Below, piece after piece: positions 10,636 through 21,600 of a stretch of DNA of 64,000 bases. Within the stretch, counting starts at the first letter, position 1; the number at the start of each line of letters is the position of its first letter. The position numbers and the translations under genes are program-made. The DNA is taken from assembly GCA_019096155.1 (NCBI GenBank), contig JAHCVI010000003.1:2976001-3040000 (forward strand), written 5' to 3'. Source of the stretch: Staphylotrichum longicolle (Eukaryota > Ascomycota > Sordariomycetes > Sordariales > Chaetomiaceae). Under the pieces are notes generated by a model. The model ran no database searches. It was not told the origin of the DNA and was given only the letters and a program-made list of their open reading frames with translations.

Positions 10636-12104
10636 GGTCGGAAGGGTGGGGGGAGAGAAACCCTAAAGTGAAAGCTTGGTTGGGGGTTTGGGGTTAGGGA
10701 TTGGGCCGGCGTTGGGTTTCACGGGTTGCTTGCTACGGTGAGGTGGTGGGTTTCCAAAGAGGGCTCCCAGACGCAAGGGCATGCGCGGTTCTGCAGTTAC
10801 AAGCACAACATCAGGCTTCTCTTCCTTTCATCTTTGTCATCCATTCCCGGGCAATGATGCTCAGGATGGGAGGGGACAGAGAGACAGGGCAGGGGCTCCA
10901 GCAATAGAGAGTAAATATCTCGGGCGGTTTGACGTTTCGATGCATTCGGAACGAACACCATGACGTACAGATCGCGACAGCTGTTCGCTCGTATACCTTG
11001 CCCACAAGCCTATCCTGGACTCTTGTAGTCTTCCTCGTTTTGTTTCTAAATACGGCATACACACCAACTTTCCAGTTTGTGTCGTTCCTCGAGGGAGCGA
11101 TGGCATTCGCCCGTGTCACCAGCGCCAATGCCGTACCACGACTCTTGCCTTGCACTGGAGGTCTCGCAACAGTCGAGTCTGGTCAGGTGCTCAGCTGGCC
11201 AGGGGGCAGGAAATGACGTTCAGAAGCCCGGCAGGGGCAAGTGATGGCTGAGCGCCTCGTGCGGATTGTATTCCGCCCGCGGAGCGGTTAAACACCAGGC
11301 AAGGCTCTCATCGCTTGCCTTCAAGCCTTCCGCCTCGTTCTCCCGCCTCGGCTCACGTCCTGCTCACGTGGCCTCCAGATGGCAAGATTCAGCATCGCAA
11401 CCCCGGAGCCGCGTGCTAACCAAAACGTTGGTTCACTAACCAATTCCGCAAGGCTGGCCGACTGTCTCAGGCGCTCGCTTGGCCACCGCGGCCCGGATCC
11501 GTGGCTTCGGCGCCAGGAGAGGCAAAGAGGGGCAGGGGCAGGGCGTGGGGGCGGGGCTGCTTGTTGACATGCTCCAGGGTGAGCGCGGGGATCACCACCT
11601 GCAGCTGCTGTGCCAAGTCGACCAAGTTTCCTTCGCTTGGGTTCTGTTGTACGTAAGAAATCGGTGGGTTTCCCGGTTGCGGGGAGGTCGCACAAGCAAC
11701 AGAGCCCCGGGAAAGGGAATGCACCGAAACCCTGCGACGGCGGGAGGTAGCAAATCGGAGCAATCCCCTGAGCCGTGGAACAGCTCAGGGTCTTTGCTTC
11801 ATCTTGGTCAAGACGGGAAGATTGTCCACGGGGTGTCTTGACTCCCGAACTCCCGAAGTCTCCTCGGCGTTCAATGTGTCTGCGGCGCCCGCAAGACACT
11901 TGGACGGGAGGGTAGGCCATCAACCTACAATGTCATCTCGGGCCGCAGCCTTGCGATGAGGTCAGGAACCGTGGATTTCCTGATTGGGCCGGATCAAGCC
12001 AGCCTCAGTGACGTTATTGGTTGTGTGGCATTTGGCCGCGCAGACTGCAGGGGCCGAAGGGGTGACGCAGGAGCGTTGATACATGAGTGAGGCGTGCGGG
12101 CGCG

Positions 12105-12123
12105 TACTGTACTGTACTGTACC
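12105..12123. repeat. TACTG tandem repeat
   Basis: Three and a half copies of a 5-nt TACTG unit lie in noncoding sequence. The words contain GTAC, as do several other intergenic motifs in this window. Confidence 0.7.
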
Positions 12124-14080
12124 TTACTGTGCTGAATCAACTGAGGCTGGCGAAGGGCGTCTTGAGCGGGTGTTGGTGCCGCAAAGCGCGGGGGATTGTC
12201 GAGGGTGATGTAGTCGATTGCGTTGATCGATCCGCGGTGTCTAAAACTGGCAATCTGGACAGAATATCGGGCTTGCAAGGACGGAGAAATGCATCGAGCG
12301 TTGCGGGCCGATGGCAAACAGGCTAATCCAGGGCAGCCAGCCTGCAGGCGACGACGAGCGATGCCATTTTTACCAATCCGCGGCAAGATGGACAAAGACA
12401 GGGACAGGGCAACCTGCGACGATGAGTATTTGGGTTACACTGATTGGGCTGCGTCTTTTCCGACCCGTCAATCAACTGCCGGCCATGACAGGTGTGTGAT
12501 GAATCCTTTTGGCGGTGAGGGTGAGGGTGAGGGATGAGCATCGTGAGGGCGAAGGCTCGGGTTGTCGGTCGCGCGACCACTTGCCTCGAAAAGGCAGAGT
12601 CGTCAGAGGGCTCCGTCATCCATCTCGATGCTGAAGCTCTTTTGCGCAGCACAGGCCGGATCCGGCCTCGTCCCATCCCTGCAGGACGGGACGGGCGGAG
12701 ATAAGAAACAAGGATTGGAGGAGAAGGAACTGCCAATCTAGACCACTGGGATTCAAGACTCGCCATCCCGAACTTCTCCGGCACGAACGGACACGAGATG
12801 GCAGCTCGTTCGGTGGGCAAGATCGATCCGGGCAGAATGCGACAGTGCGTGTTTACAAAGTAATAAAGACAAACTTGCCAGAGCCACACAGGATCGGTCC
12901 ATTAGTAAACCAGGTACGGAGGAGCTTGTGTCTGCTCAGAACAGCTCAGCCGAGGCCATGAGTCCACAAGCAAAACATCCTGGACGGCTCGGAAGGACAA
13001 CCGAACAGACGGGCCGCTGCAACCTCAGCAAAGGGTAGCCCAGGTACTCTGAAGGAGCATGATAATAACCGGTAACTACCCGTCTTCGCGGCGGGCGGTC
13101 AGCAGCGCTTTGATGCTTCTGTGTTGTCAGTGCGGGTGTCTTGAAGCCATGTCGGTGAGGCTGACGTTGATGCGTTGGAGTCGTCTGAAGATGCCCTGCC
13201 CGCGGCGGCTGGCTGAAGGGTCCATCCCATCCCGAGCCGTGACGTACAGCAAGGTACTGGGTACTGCCCTGTCAGGTCACTGGAAGTGTGTTCTTCCACC
13301 GCGCTGCGTTGATTTAACGTTTTCCAAAGTTCTGTGCGCGCGCAGAAAATTGTCGCTCTCACCGGAGATTGGAGAATCAGACCTGGGTGATGCCACCTAC
13401 CACTGCCCGGGATCTTGGAAGCGAGGGCGCCAGTGTCGTGCAGCCACCGCGTACGGAGTAGTGTGTTTAAGTACTTGCCCAGGTATGTACGAAATGCAGA
13501 CGAACGCCGGGTGCAAGTCATTGATGTGAGGTGATGAAGAGGTTCCGCGAATTGGCTGCTGGTATTTCTGGAGCCCAGCAGCCTTCTTTCGGTACCTTGT
13601 GGCGCCAAGCCCGTGCAGCCCTGCCCAACTGCAAATTGGCGGGACGATGTGCAGCAGCGGGCTCCACATTTTCTGCAGCAGGACAGCCTGTGAGCCAGTC
13701 GAGACTGTCGAGCAAGTGTGGACTGTGTGGTCGAGCCGATTCGATTTGGCGGTTTGGCGAGGGCCGACCACGCCTTAGCGGGTCCTGCCCGCTCAGTCTC
13801 GGGCCTGCAACCCACCCACATGCCGCACACCTGCCGCAACCCTGGACACGCGAAACGCGGACCTCAACCGCCGCCGCTTTCGTCGTCACCGCCATTCTGG
13901 ACCCGGGGCCCCCGCAAACCAGGGAAGGCGATGATACTGCATACTTGCGCTTGTAGTTCCGGTCCAAGCAAGCACTGGGAATTGATGATGCTGCGTGGTC
14001 CCCGCAGCCTACGGGTCCAGCGCAGACGCCAGAGCCGCGCAAACCGTGCCTTCCACTAGGTAGAGGTACATACCTTAGCT

Positions 14081-14160
14081 TTCCTCAACTCCATCGCTCT
14101 TGCTCCTCCTCCACTCTCACCCCCTCTCCCCTCTGCTTTCCCCCTCCCCCCTCAGGGAAC
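14081..14160 (+). promoter_or_regulatory. CT-rich tract, probable lst4 core promoter or leader start
   Basis: An almost pure pyrimidine tract lies about 0.75 kb upstream of the lst4 start codon. Such tracts usually mark transcription start regions in filamentous ascomycetes. If transcription starts here, the lst4 leader is long and contains several short upstream ORFs. This is inference from composition. Confidence 0.4.
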
Positions 14161-14891
14161 CCCCCGCTACCGAGTCCTCTTCGCAAGCCAAGCCCTGGTC
14201 GTCTCGGTATGTTCTCCACAGGCCACCAAAACCCACCCATTATTGTGGGTGCCTCGTCGTGCTAACTTCGCTGGGTGAAGAGCTCGGGAAGACGTGCGGA
14301 AGGCCGGGTCGCCCATCAGTGATCACTCACAGTCTTGACAACCCGGAAGTCCACACGACACAGCGCCTGCTGGTATATCCATCCAGGCGCCCGCTGTCGC
14401 TCCGGACAACGCAGGCCCCCCGCCGCCGCCGCCTCCTCCTCCTCCGCCTTCGTTCTTGGCCTGTCTGCTTTGGTAACCTTGGTCTGGGCTGGCCTCACTC
14501 GCCCTGCCCCTGTCAGGTCAGCTCCTCCGAGACCACAGCCGCTCTCGGCCGGCCTCGCCTTCGACCTCGTTTATTCCCCGTCCCCCGCCCGCCGCGCTCA
14601 CTAAGCTCCTGGCCTCGACGAGAGAAGGGGAAACGGGCCAGCTTTCACCAACCCAGCGCTCTGCACGACGGCCTTCCGGCCTGCCATGCCAGACAACTCT
14701 CCTCACAGCCCAGCAACCTCTCGCATGGCGACTCCGCCAACCCCACTGGCGACGATGCTAGCCCGGCGCGTCGCCGCCGTCTGAACTGCTGAACCGGATA
14801 GTCGCCTACGATCCGCCATTCGAGACGTCCCCCTCTGCCTTCTCGCCTTCCCGCCAGCCTGCCCGCCAGCCTGCCCAGCCAGCGCTTTGGG

Positions 14892-17800
14892 ATGCTCGGG
14901 AAGCTCTTCAACCTCGGCGCTGGCTCCGGGACCGGGGCGCTGCCCTCTCCCCAGCCCTCGTCACACCGGTCCTTTCCTCTCGAGTCGGTCCAGGAAGACA
15001 TCCACACGCGCCACCTCCTCTTCCCGGATCCCCAGGACCTGTACGAGCACCGCGCCAATCAGCTGTACCCCTTGTCCAGCGGCGCCACCACGCCCACCGG
15101 GGGTTCCTCGACCTACGCCTTCGACTACAATGCCGACATCGAGCTGGATGTGCGCGATGTCCGCATCATTATCATGCAGGATGCCCTGAGCTCCGTCGCC
15201 GCCTCGCTCCTGTATGATAGCCAACCCGCCCCGCCCCTCCCGACCGCCTCCATGGATCGCCCCTCGGCCACGGCCGGCTCGTACTCGGTCCAGGAGCCGC
15301 GCCGGACACCCGCCTCGCCACGGAAGCCCAGTGTTAGCTACTCGCAGCGCCCCATTGTCATCCAGCCCGGCAGCCCCAAGATACGCCAGGGCGCCTTCGA
15401 CAGGAGGCCGTCGGTCCACAGCCGCAACCAGGGCTATGTGGAGAGCGACTCCCAGCGCGCCTGGCGCGAGTACCGCGAGGAGCTGGCCACGTTTTCGAGC
15501 TGCATATTCGGCAACTCGGAGCTCATGGCGTACAAGGGCACCTCGACCAAGGTCCATGTTGTGCCCTCAGAGATGCGGCCGAGCGAGTCCGCCTCCATGT
15601 ACGGAGACGGCCGCGGCTCCCTTGGCAGGTCTACCATGCGGGCGAGCCGCCTCTCGCAGTCGTTTTCTTCCGAGAACCCCCCGCCATTTCCCACCCCTCC
15701 AACACCAGGCATAAGTCGGACCCAGGACCGGAAGAAGGTGCTGATAACGAGGCTGTTTCCCGTCAATCTCCCACTCGACGAAGACGCTCCCTCACAGCAT
15801 GGCGCCTTCTCCGAAGAGACGACTGGGTACCCGTTCCCCCAGAGTTCAGAAGAATTGAAGGCCAAGAAGAAGAAATACCAGCCGAGGCAGAAGAGGACTC
15901 CCATGTACGCCGTGGCCCTCATCATCACGCTCCCTCCCTCGCCAGCACAGTCCACTCCGGCCACCTTGCGATCCGCATTCAAAGGTCCCAGCTCCTACGC
16001 CGAGCAAGACTCGTTTCCGTCGTCTTTCAGCTCTACCCGACGGTCCGGATGGACACTAGTTGGCCAGGGAGGATTCGGTGGTGCTGACTCGTTTGACACA
16101 AGCTACGGGAACGACATGGAGGATCAAATCGATGCCATCACGCAGCATTGGGACATAATCATGCGGACGCTCAGCCATCTGCAGTCCATCGTCGCCGGCA
16201 CTCTCTACACCATGCTCAGGCAAGTCGATCTTGCCTCTCCGGACCCGCTTCCCGCCATCTCTTTGCAGATGGCTCGGGTTCCACCAGTGTCTGGCCGGCG
16301 CAGCGAGGACGGCCAGCCGGTCAAGACCCCCAAGACCAATGCTAAACATATTACACTGCTTCCCAACTGCCTACTAGAGAACCGGAAGGTTAGCACTGAG
16401 ATGGATGCCGCAAAATCCAGGATTGTCGCCGGCATTCGCGCTTCTCGCGTGACGACGGGGCAGAACCGGTGGCCAATTTGGCGGGAAGAGGCTCGCTGGG
16501 TAGCCAAGTGGGCCGGCGGAAGGGAACAGGGTTTCTTCTTCTTCAACCTCCTCACAGGGTTCCTCTCAACGCACACCGACTGGCTTCAGGCGCTGAGCCC
16601 ACCCGCGTATCGGCGCCGCCATCTCCTCCAGCAGCAAAAGGGGCGATCCGAAGAGGATACTCTGGTGCCCTCTCGGACCATCATCTTAGGCGACGACAAG
16701 ATAGCCGCGCGGCGACTGGTTTTTCTGTTGTCTGCGTTCCTACCGGCGTCGCAACAGCTCCCCGGCCTCAGGGCCCACCGGCCGAGCACCCCGGCGTCTC
16801 TTGGGACGCTGTCGCAGTCGCCTCCGTCCTTCGTCGTTCCCATCCTCAAGGAGGAGTCACTGCGCAGGAAGATCAACCGCCGCACCGGCTCGGCGATGCC
16901 GTCACATTCGCGCAATCCCAGCCTACAGACGCACACCGCGCGCGTGGGCGGTGTTCCAGCCCCTTTGGCCCACCTCAGCATGGATGGCAGGCATGAGAGG
17001 CGGGCTTCGGATGCGGCTTCGATCCGGACTACTCACTTGCCCATCCGCGGGAGCGACCCCAACACGCGGAAGAGCAGTGCCGCCACTACGGCGACCATCA
17101 CCCCGGAGACTAGCATTCCGCACTTCTCAACGGTTCACCGAGCCGAAATCTTTGCCCAGGGTCGCCCAGGGAGTAGCACCAGCGTCGCGGCGGACGATCT
17201 GAAGCGGCTCACCAGAGATGACAGTCCCGGATCGCAGGGCTCGGGGGCTGGTGAGCGTAGGCAAAGCTCCCGATGGAGCGTAATCAGTGGCCTCTGGAGT
17301 GTTCGGGAAAGAGACTCGACCAGCAGGTCACCTGTGCCGAATGACGGACAGAATGGGAGCCCGGCGTCGCCGGCAAAGCCGCGACAGCATTCGGTCACTG
17401 CGCCTTCCCGGGCAGCACCAGAAGCTGAGGCCGCGGACCCCCTTCCAAATGCACAGGCCGGCGATGATCGCGACGACGAGGCCATTGGCCCCCGGGATCA
17501 CACACCCCCGCCCCGAACCTCTCCCCACACCCCGGGCCTCTCGGAGCAAGCCGGTGTCGTGCACAAGCCACAGAGGACTCCGGATCCCTCCGGCGCCTTT
17601 GAATCCCCGGTAAAAACTTCAATCAACATCGACGACGGCGTCATTGACGTGGATGTTCCGCTCCCGGATTTCATCACTTCCTTCGAGAGCGCCGTGAGCT
17701 CCCCATCTAGCAGCGGCTACCTGTCCGCCTCGGGCTTCGGTACGGGGCTAGACGCCTTTGAGCAGTCCTTCCGGTTTGCCGCCGACGGCGACGTACCGCT

Positions 17801-18647
17801 CAATGTCGCCGGGTGGCTCCAGCATTACCACCCTGACTTTGTGCTCCAGGCCCTCCCATCGCAGCACGATGTCCTGGAGCAGATCAAGAACTCGATGCGT
17901 GCCGAGCCCACCCCGCCGCTCGCCCCAGAGATCACATACACGCCCGCGACCGAAAAATGGGTCGACATCACCTCGGCCATCGTGGCCGATACCACTACGT
18001 TCACCATAACACGCATACGTTACCGGCGCCTGGTCAAGCTGAAAGCCGGTGGCAGCGGCGCCGGAGACCAAACAAGCCCGACGGTGCCAGCACCACCGAC
18101 GCCGTCGTCTCACACGCCAGCCGCATCACTGAGGACACCGTCCTTCGAGGCGCAGCTCAGGGAGGAGTTCATCGAGGAGCCCCTCGTGGCGTTTGACGAC
18201 GTGCTTGTCGAGGCGGTCGAGCGGGTCATCGCCGCGGCGGGGACCGGCAGCTCCGAGTCGACGGTCAGCAAGGTCAGCTCGACCAGCTCGTCTAGGTCGA
18301 CCAGCAAGCGCAGGGAGAGGGAGAGGGAGATAGAGAGGAGGGACAGCTTGTCGGGCGGCGGCAGCGGCGCGGATGGTCGGTTTCAGGGGGGGCTAGCGCC
18401 CGTCACGGTGCTGGGGGGGGGGGTGGGCGCCGCGCTGCCGCAGGAGGTGCCGAGGTCACAGTGCAAGACGGTGCTGCTGTCGGCGCTGGAGGATATCATA
18501 CAGGATGTCATTGCGGAGAGGGAGCAGGAGCAGGGGCACGAAGGGCATATTGGGAGGGAGAAAGAGAGGGAAAGGGAGAGGGAAAGCCCGCTGCGCGAGG
18601 CAGTCAGGGGCTGGATAGAGAGCGTGGATCTCGGCGGAGGGGAGTGA
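14892..18647 (+). CDS. lst4: Lst4 / folliculin-interacting protein (FNIP) homologue
   Basis: One intron-free frame encodes 1251 residues starting MLGKLFNLGAG, typical of Pezizomycotina FNIP-domain proteins. In yeast, Lst4 pairs with Lst7 (folliculin); the complex is a GAP for Gtr2 and promotes TORC1 activation at the vacuole. FNIP N-terminal motifs are DVRIIIMQDALSS (~83) and GTSTKVHVVPSEM (~216). KKVLITRLFPV (~281) and RTPMYAVALIITLP (~335) follow. The middle/DENN core has HWDIIMRTLSHLQSIVAGTL (~418) and WREEARWVAKWAGG through GFFFFNLLTGFL (~525-560). The conserved C-terminus is AGWLQHYHPDFVLQALP (~970) and KTVLLSALEDIIQDVIAER (~1191). Long Ser/Pro-rich linkers separate these blocks. The start is the first ATG in frame. 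A G11 run at 18413-18423 lies in frame. The neighbour to the left beyond zrc1 is iml1. Confidence 0.88.
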   Translation: MLGKLFNLGAGSGTGALPSPQPSSHRSFPLESVQEDIHTRHLLFPDPQDLYEHRANQLYPLSSGATTPTGGSSTYAFDYNADIELDVRDVRIIIMQDALSSVAASLLYDSQPAPPLPTASMDRPSATAGSYSVQEPRRTPASPRKPSVSYSQRPIVIQPGSPKIRQGAFDRRPSVHSRNQGYVESDSQRAWREYREELATFSSCIFGNSELMAYKGTSTKVHVVPSEMRPSESASMYGDGRGSLGRSTMRASRLSQSFSSENPPPFPTPPTPGISRTQDRKKVLITRLFPVNLPLDEDAPSQHGAFSEETTGYPFPQSSEELKAKKKKYQPRQKRTPMYAVALIITLPPSPAQSTPATLRSAFKGPSSYAEQDSFPSSFSSTRRSGWTLVGQGGFGGADSFDTSYGNDMEDQIDAITQHWDIIMRTLSHLQSIVAGTLYTMLRQVDLASPDPLPAISLQMARVPPVSGRRSEDGQPVKTPKTNAKHITLLPNCLLENRKVSTEMDAAKSRIVAGIRASRVTTGQNRWPIWREEARWVAKWAGGREQGFFFFNLLTGFLSTHTDWLQALSPPAYRRRHLLQQQKGRSEEDTLVPSRTIILGDDKIAARRLVFLLSAFLPASQQLPGLRAHRPSTPASLGTLSQSPPSFVVPILKEESLRRKINRRTGSAMPSHSRNPSLQTHTARVGGVPAPLAHLSMDGRHERRASDAASIRTTHLPIRGSDPNTRKSSAATTATITPETSIPHFSTVHRAEIFAQGRPGSSTSVAADDLKRLTRDDSPGSQGSGAGERRQSSRWSVISGLWSVRERDSTSRSPVPNDGQNGSPASPAKPRQHSVTAPSRAAPEAEAADPLPNAQAGDDRDDEAIGPRDHTPPPRTSPHTPGLSEQAGVVHKPQRTPDPSGAFESPVKTSINIDDGVIDVDVPLPDFITSFESAVSSPSSSGYLSASGFGTGLDAFEQSFRFAADGDVPLNVAGWLQHYHPDFVLQALPSQHDVLEQIKNSMRAEPTPPLAPEITYTPATEKWVDITSAIVADTTTFTITRIRYRRLVKLKAGGSGAGDQTSPTVPAPPTPSSHTPAASLRTPSFEAQLREEFIEEPLVAFDDVLVEAVERVIAAAGTGSSESTVSKVSSTSSSRSTSKRREREREIERRDSLSGGGSGADGRFQGGLAPVTVLGGGVGAALPQEVPRSQCKTVLLSALEDIIQDVIAEREQEQGHEGHIGREKERERERESPLREAVRGWIESVDLGGGE

Positions 18648-21600
18648 TGGTGATGGCGATTCACAGGACCAGGACTAGGACTACTTGATACCCCGTACCA
18701 TTTTGTTTTTGTTGTTCAGCAATTGTTGAGCGAGGCTTTGGGGGGAGCGGATGGGTGGTTGGTGGTCTGGATGTGTAAGGCAGCTGTTTGCTGTTGTTGG
18801 TTTGTCATCGGCGGTTGCATTGCATGAGGTGTGTGGCTCGTTAGTATCACGGTATTAGGCATGGGATAATTTTACAATAGATCTAGTTGCATACAGTGCT
18901 TACTGTTGTTCTCTTCGCTGTGTTTTCGACCTGGCTGCGGTCTGATGGACTTGAAGAAAGAGTATATGGGTCAATGCCCTTGAGACGATGAGCGGGACGC
19001 CTTGCGCTCCCTTTCCATCACCGCCCTTCAACTCCAACCAGTGCACGCGACGGACAACAAGTGTTGTTTCTTATCTGCAGTACACACACCTTCTTGTCAG
19101 AGGGTTTGTCGTTGAGAGTAAGTTTGGCACAAGAGCTGTCCTCTGACTTTGTGACTGCATTGCATTGGAATATGGCTGTCTTGGGTCTTCCACGCATACA
19201 TATCATCAAACTGGCTCTCCTCCCCTTTATCGCCCCTGGTTGCTGCGCTCAAGTTGAACGCCGGCGTTGCCGCGATGCCATGTGACAACAAAACCCTTCC
19301 CCCCCCCCCCCCCCCCCCTCTTACCCTTGAACAAGAGGCAAGCCACATCTCCGTTTTCCACCTCCACCTGCCGGGTCCTTCCCCCTTCAAAAGCTCCGTT
19401 CATCCACCACACCTGTTAATATATTACACTGTACGGATTTACACAGGAGTCCCCAAAAAGCTCCGTTTCCAAAACACACCATAGGCAGGGTAGGTCTTGA
19501 ACAAGGTCGCAGGAGAGCGGGAGGGATGGGGGACCTGGTCAGTCTGGTTTCGGGAAATACGCTCATCACGGGGGCGTTTTCTTGTGAACATTTGGTATCT
19601 TTTTTCCTGTTACCAACCGAATCAAACCCCTACATAGTTAACCCAACGCCCCGCCGCCCGCCCCCCTGGTCACCTCCCTCCCGTCTCTTCGGCTTACAGT
19701 CGCATCTGGTGATGTCGGTTCCTGAGTTGCGGTAACAGTTTTAATTTACGGCAGTGACCCTGGAGAGCCCTGGGATTTGCAACCCGCGACGGGGGACTGA
19801 CTTGGGGACTTTGGGGACTGGACTGGGGTGGTCGACGGTGGTCTAGAATCCTTGCTCTCTGAGCGCGCGGGTTGTTGCGCACAAAGTGAAGTCTAGAGTT
19901 GCAGATTTAAGTGGTATCCCAACTTGCAGAAAGATATGTAAGGTTTTATTAGCGAGGGCGAGGGGGCCTGGACGTGACGCTGCAATGCGCTCTCCGATCA
20001 TCACTTGTTGGTCTCCCTCCCCCCCTTTCCCGCAGGCCCTGCATCATCTCATGATACTGCGGCATGGTAGGCTTCGCGTATCTCCGTCCAGAGGACCACT
20101 GGCCCAGGGTCGGAAGACGCGTGTTCTCCATTTCTCTCTCTCTCTTGCACCATGCGGCCTGCAAGACTTGCTTCTCTCCTGATTAGCCAACCACAGCATC
20201 CATAACGTTATCCGGAGCCGGGCACATGGCCGCGCCAGACGGTGGTACCGGGCACCCGCTAGGTAGCTCGTGTGTGTTCGCCGTCCGGCTTCCACCGTCG
20301 TGTCATGGAAGGCCATGGCGCCTTCCATGCGGGTTCTAGGGCGTCTTGTGCATGCACCTCCTCCACTCACACTGAGAAGGGGGAGAAGGGGTGGGGGAGG
20401 TGTCCTGGCGCGCGCCAACCCTTGGCCGGATTGGTCGTCGGCTGCATGCCTTGAACCCCATTTGCTCCATTGATCAGTGATGAGCGATCAGATCGGGGGG
20501 TTGTTTGGCGATTGTGTGGTGGTGGCGCCGCCCGCTGGCAAGCGGCTAAACACAGCGGTTAAATAGTGAGAAAAGGTGGTCAAGGTGGACAAGGTGGACT
20601 CGCAAGACTCAACTATGTCCTGAGTTGCAGTGGGATGGGCAAGTCCCGGCGCTAACGAGGGGGGTAGGGTGGCGTCTCTGACCGGATTCTTTGCTTCGAA
20701 GGACATGGGGACCTACGAGGTGCGGATAGCTGATGGATGGAGCACGCGTCAGGAGTGCTCAGACGTGGGAGTGGGAGGATCATGATTGTGGTACTCGGTG
20801 TGGGCTGCTCGCAGGGGAGGTGGTCCGCAGCAAACAGGGTTCCTAACGGTCGACTTGACGCTCAGATGTCGAAGATGCTTTGGGACAACGGAGATGACGA
20901 GGTGGAGAAAGAAGAAGGGGGCCCGACGGAGGTTCAAGGTGTCCATTTGCTATCCCGCAGAGCTTGCACAGGACTGCATAGAATGCCTGACGGTCAATCC
21001 CTTTGGCTGGTCCGTCCTACACAGTAAGTGGTCTGTTCAAGTCCCCCGTTTTATGTATGTAGGTACATACAAGTAGTCGAGTCAATTATGGTACTACCAC
21101 TCCAACAACACCGTAGGGCAGGATCGCTACGCAGGAGAGTAACAGCCGTGTGCGGGGGCTGAAACAGGAAGGTGGGAGACTTTTGGAGAACCAACAATGA
21201 GCGCGAGTAACAACCCAGTCATGTGCACGCTCCATCATTTCAGTGCTGTGTCGTCTCCAATGTGTGGTTCAGGCTCCAAGGCGAACCAGAAGATGGTCAA
21301 CGGCGGTACTGTAAAGTGGTGAGGCTTGGCGTAGCCTCGGTCCCGCAGGGTTGCAGAGGCGTTGGGCAGCGCTTTGGCAGAGTTGCAATCCCAGCTCTCG
21401 GGAGTCCTTCGACTGCAGGATGCTGAGGCGAGTAATGCGCCATCTTGCTCCAGAGTATGGCGTGTGCAAGGTGGCTTGGTCCTTCCACGTGCATATCTGC
21501 GTGTGTGAGGTTGATCATATCGATCTCCGTCTTGGCTCCCGATGACAATATCAGGTGCCTGGCGTCTTGATTGAGATCGATTAAGTAGGCAGATGCTCGT

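Larger units (their letters stand above)
10636..14891. other. 4.2 kb intergenic gap before lst4, no gene supported
   Basis: I read all frames and found nothing with family resemblance; the longest ORFs (minus 11321-11923, 12323-12889, 13099-13839) have unstructured Arg/Ser/Pro-rich translations typical of GC-rich noise. The region holds a TACTG tandem repeat at 12105-12123 and GTAC-rich words near 13450 and 14065. From about 14060 the sequence is strongly CT-rich, which suggests the lst4 core promoter and a long 5' leader. Confidence 0.5.

Noticed and set aside
14100..14792. 230-residue plus-strand ORF ahead of lst4
   Set aside because: Pro/Arg/Ser-rich, begins in the CT-rich promoter tract and resembles no protein; better read as lst4 leader with chance upstream ORFs.
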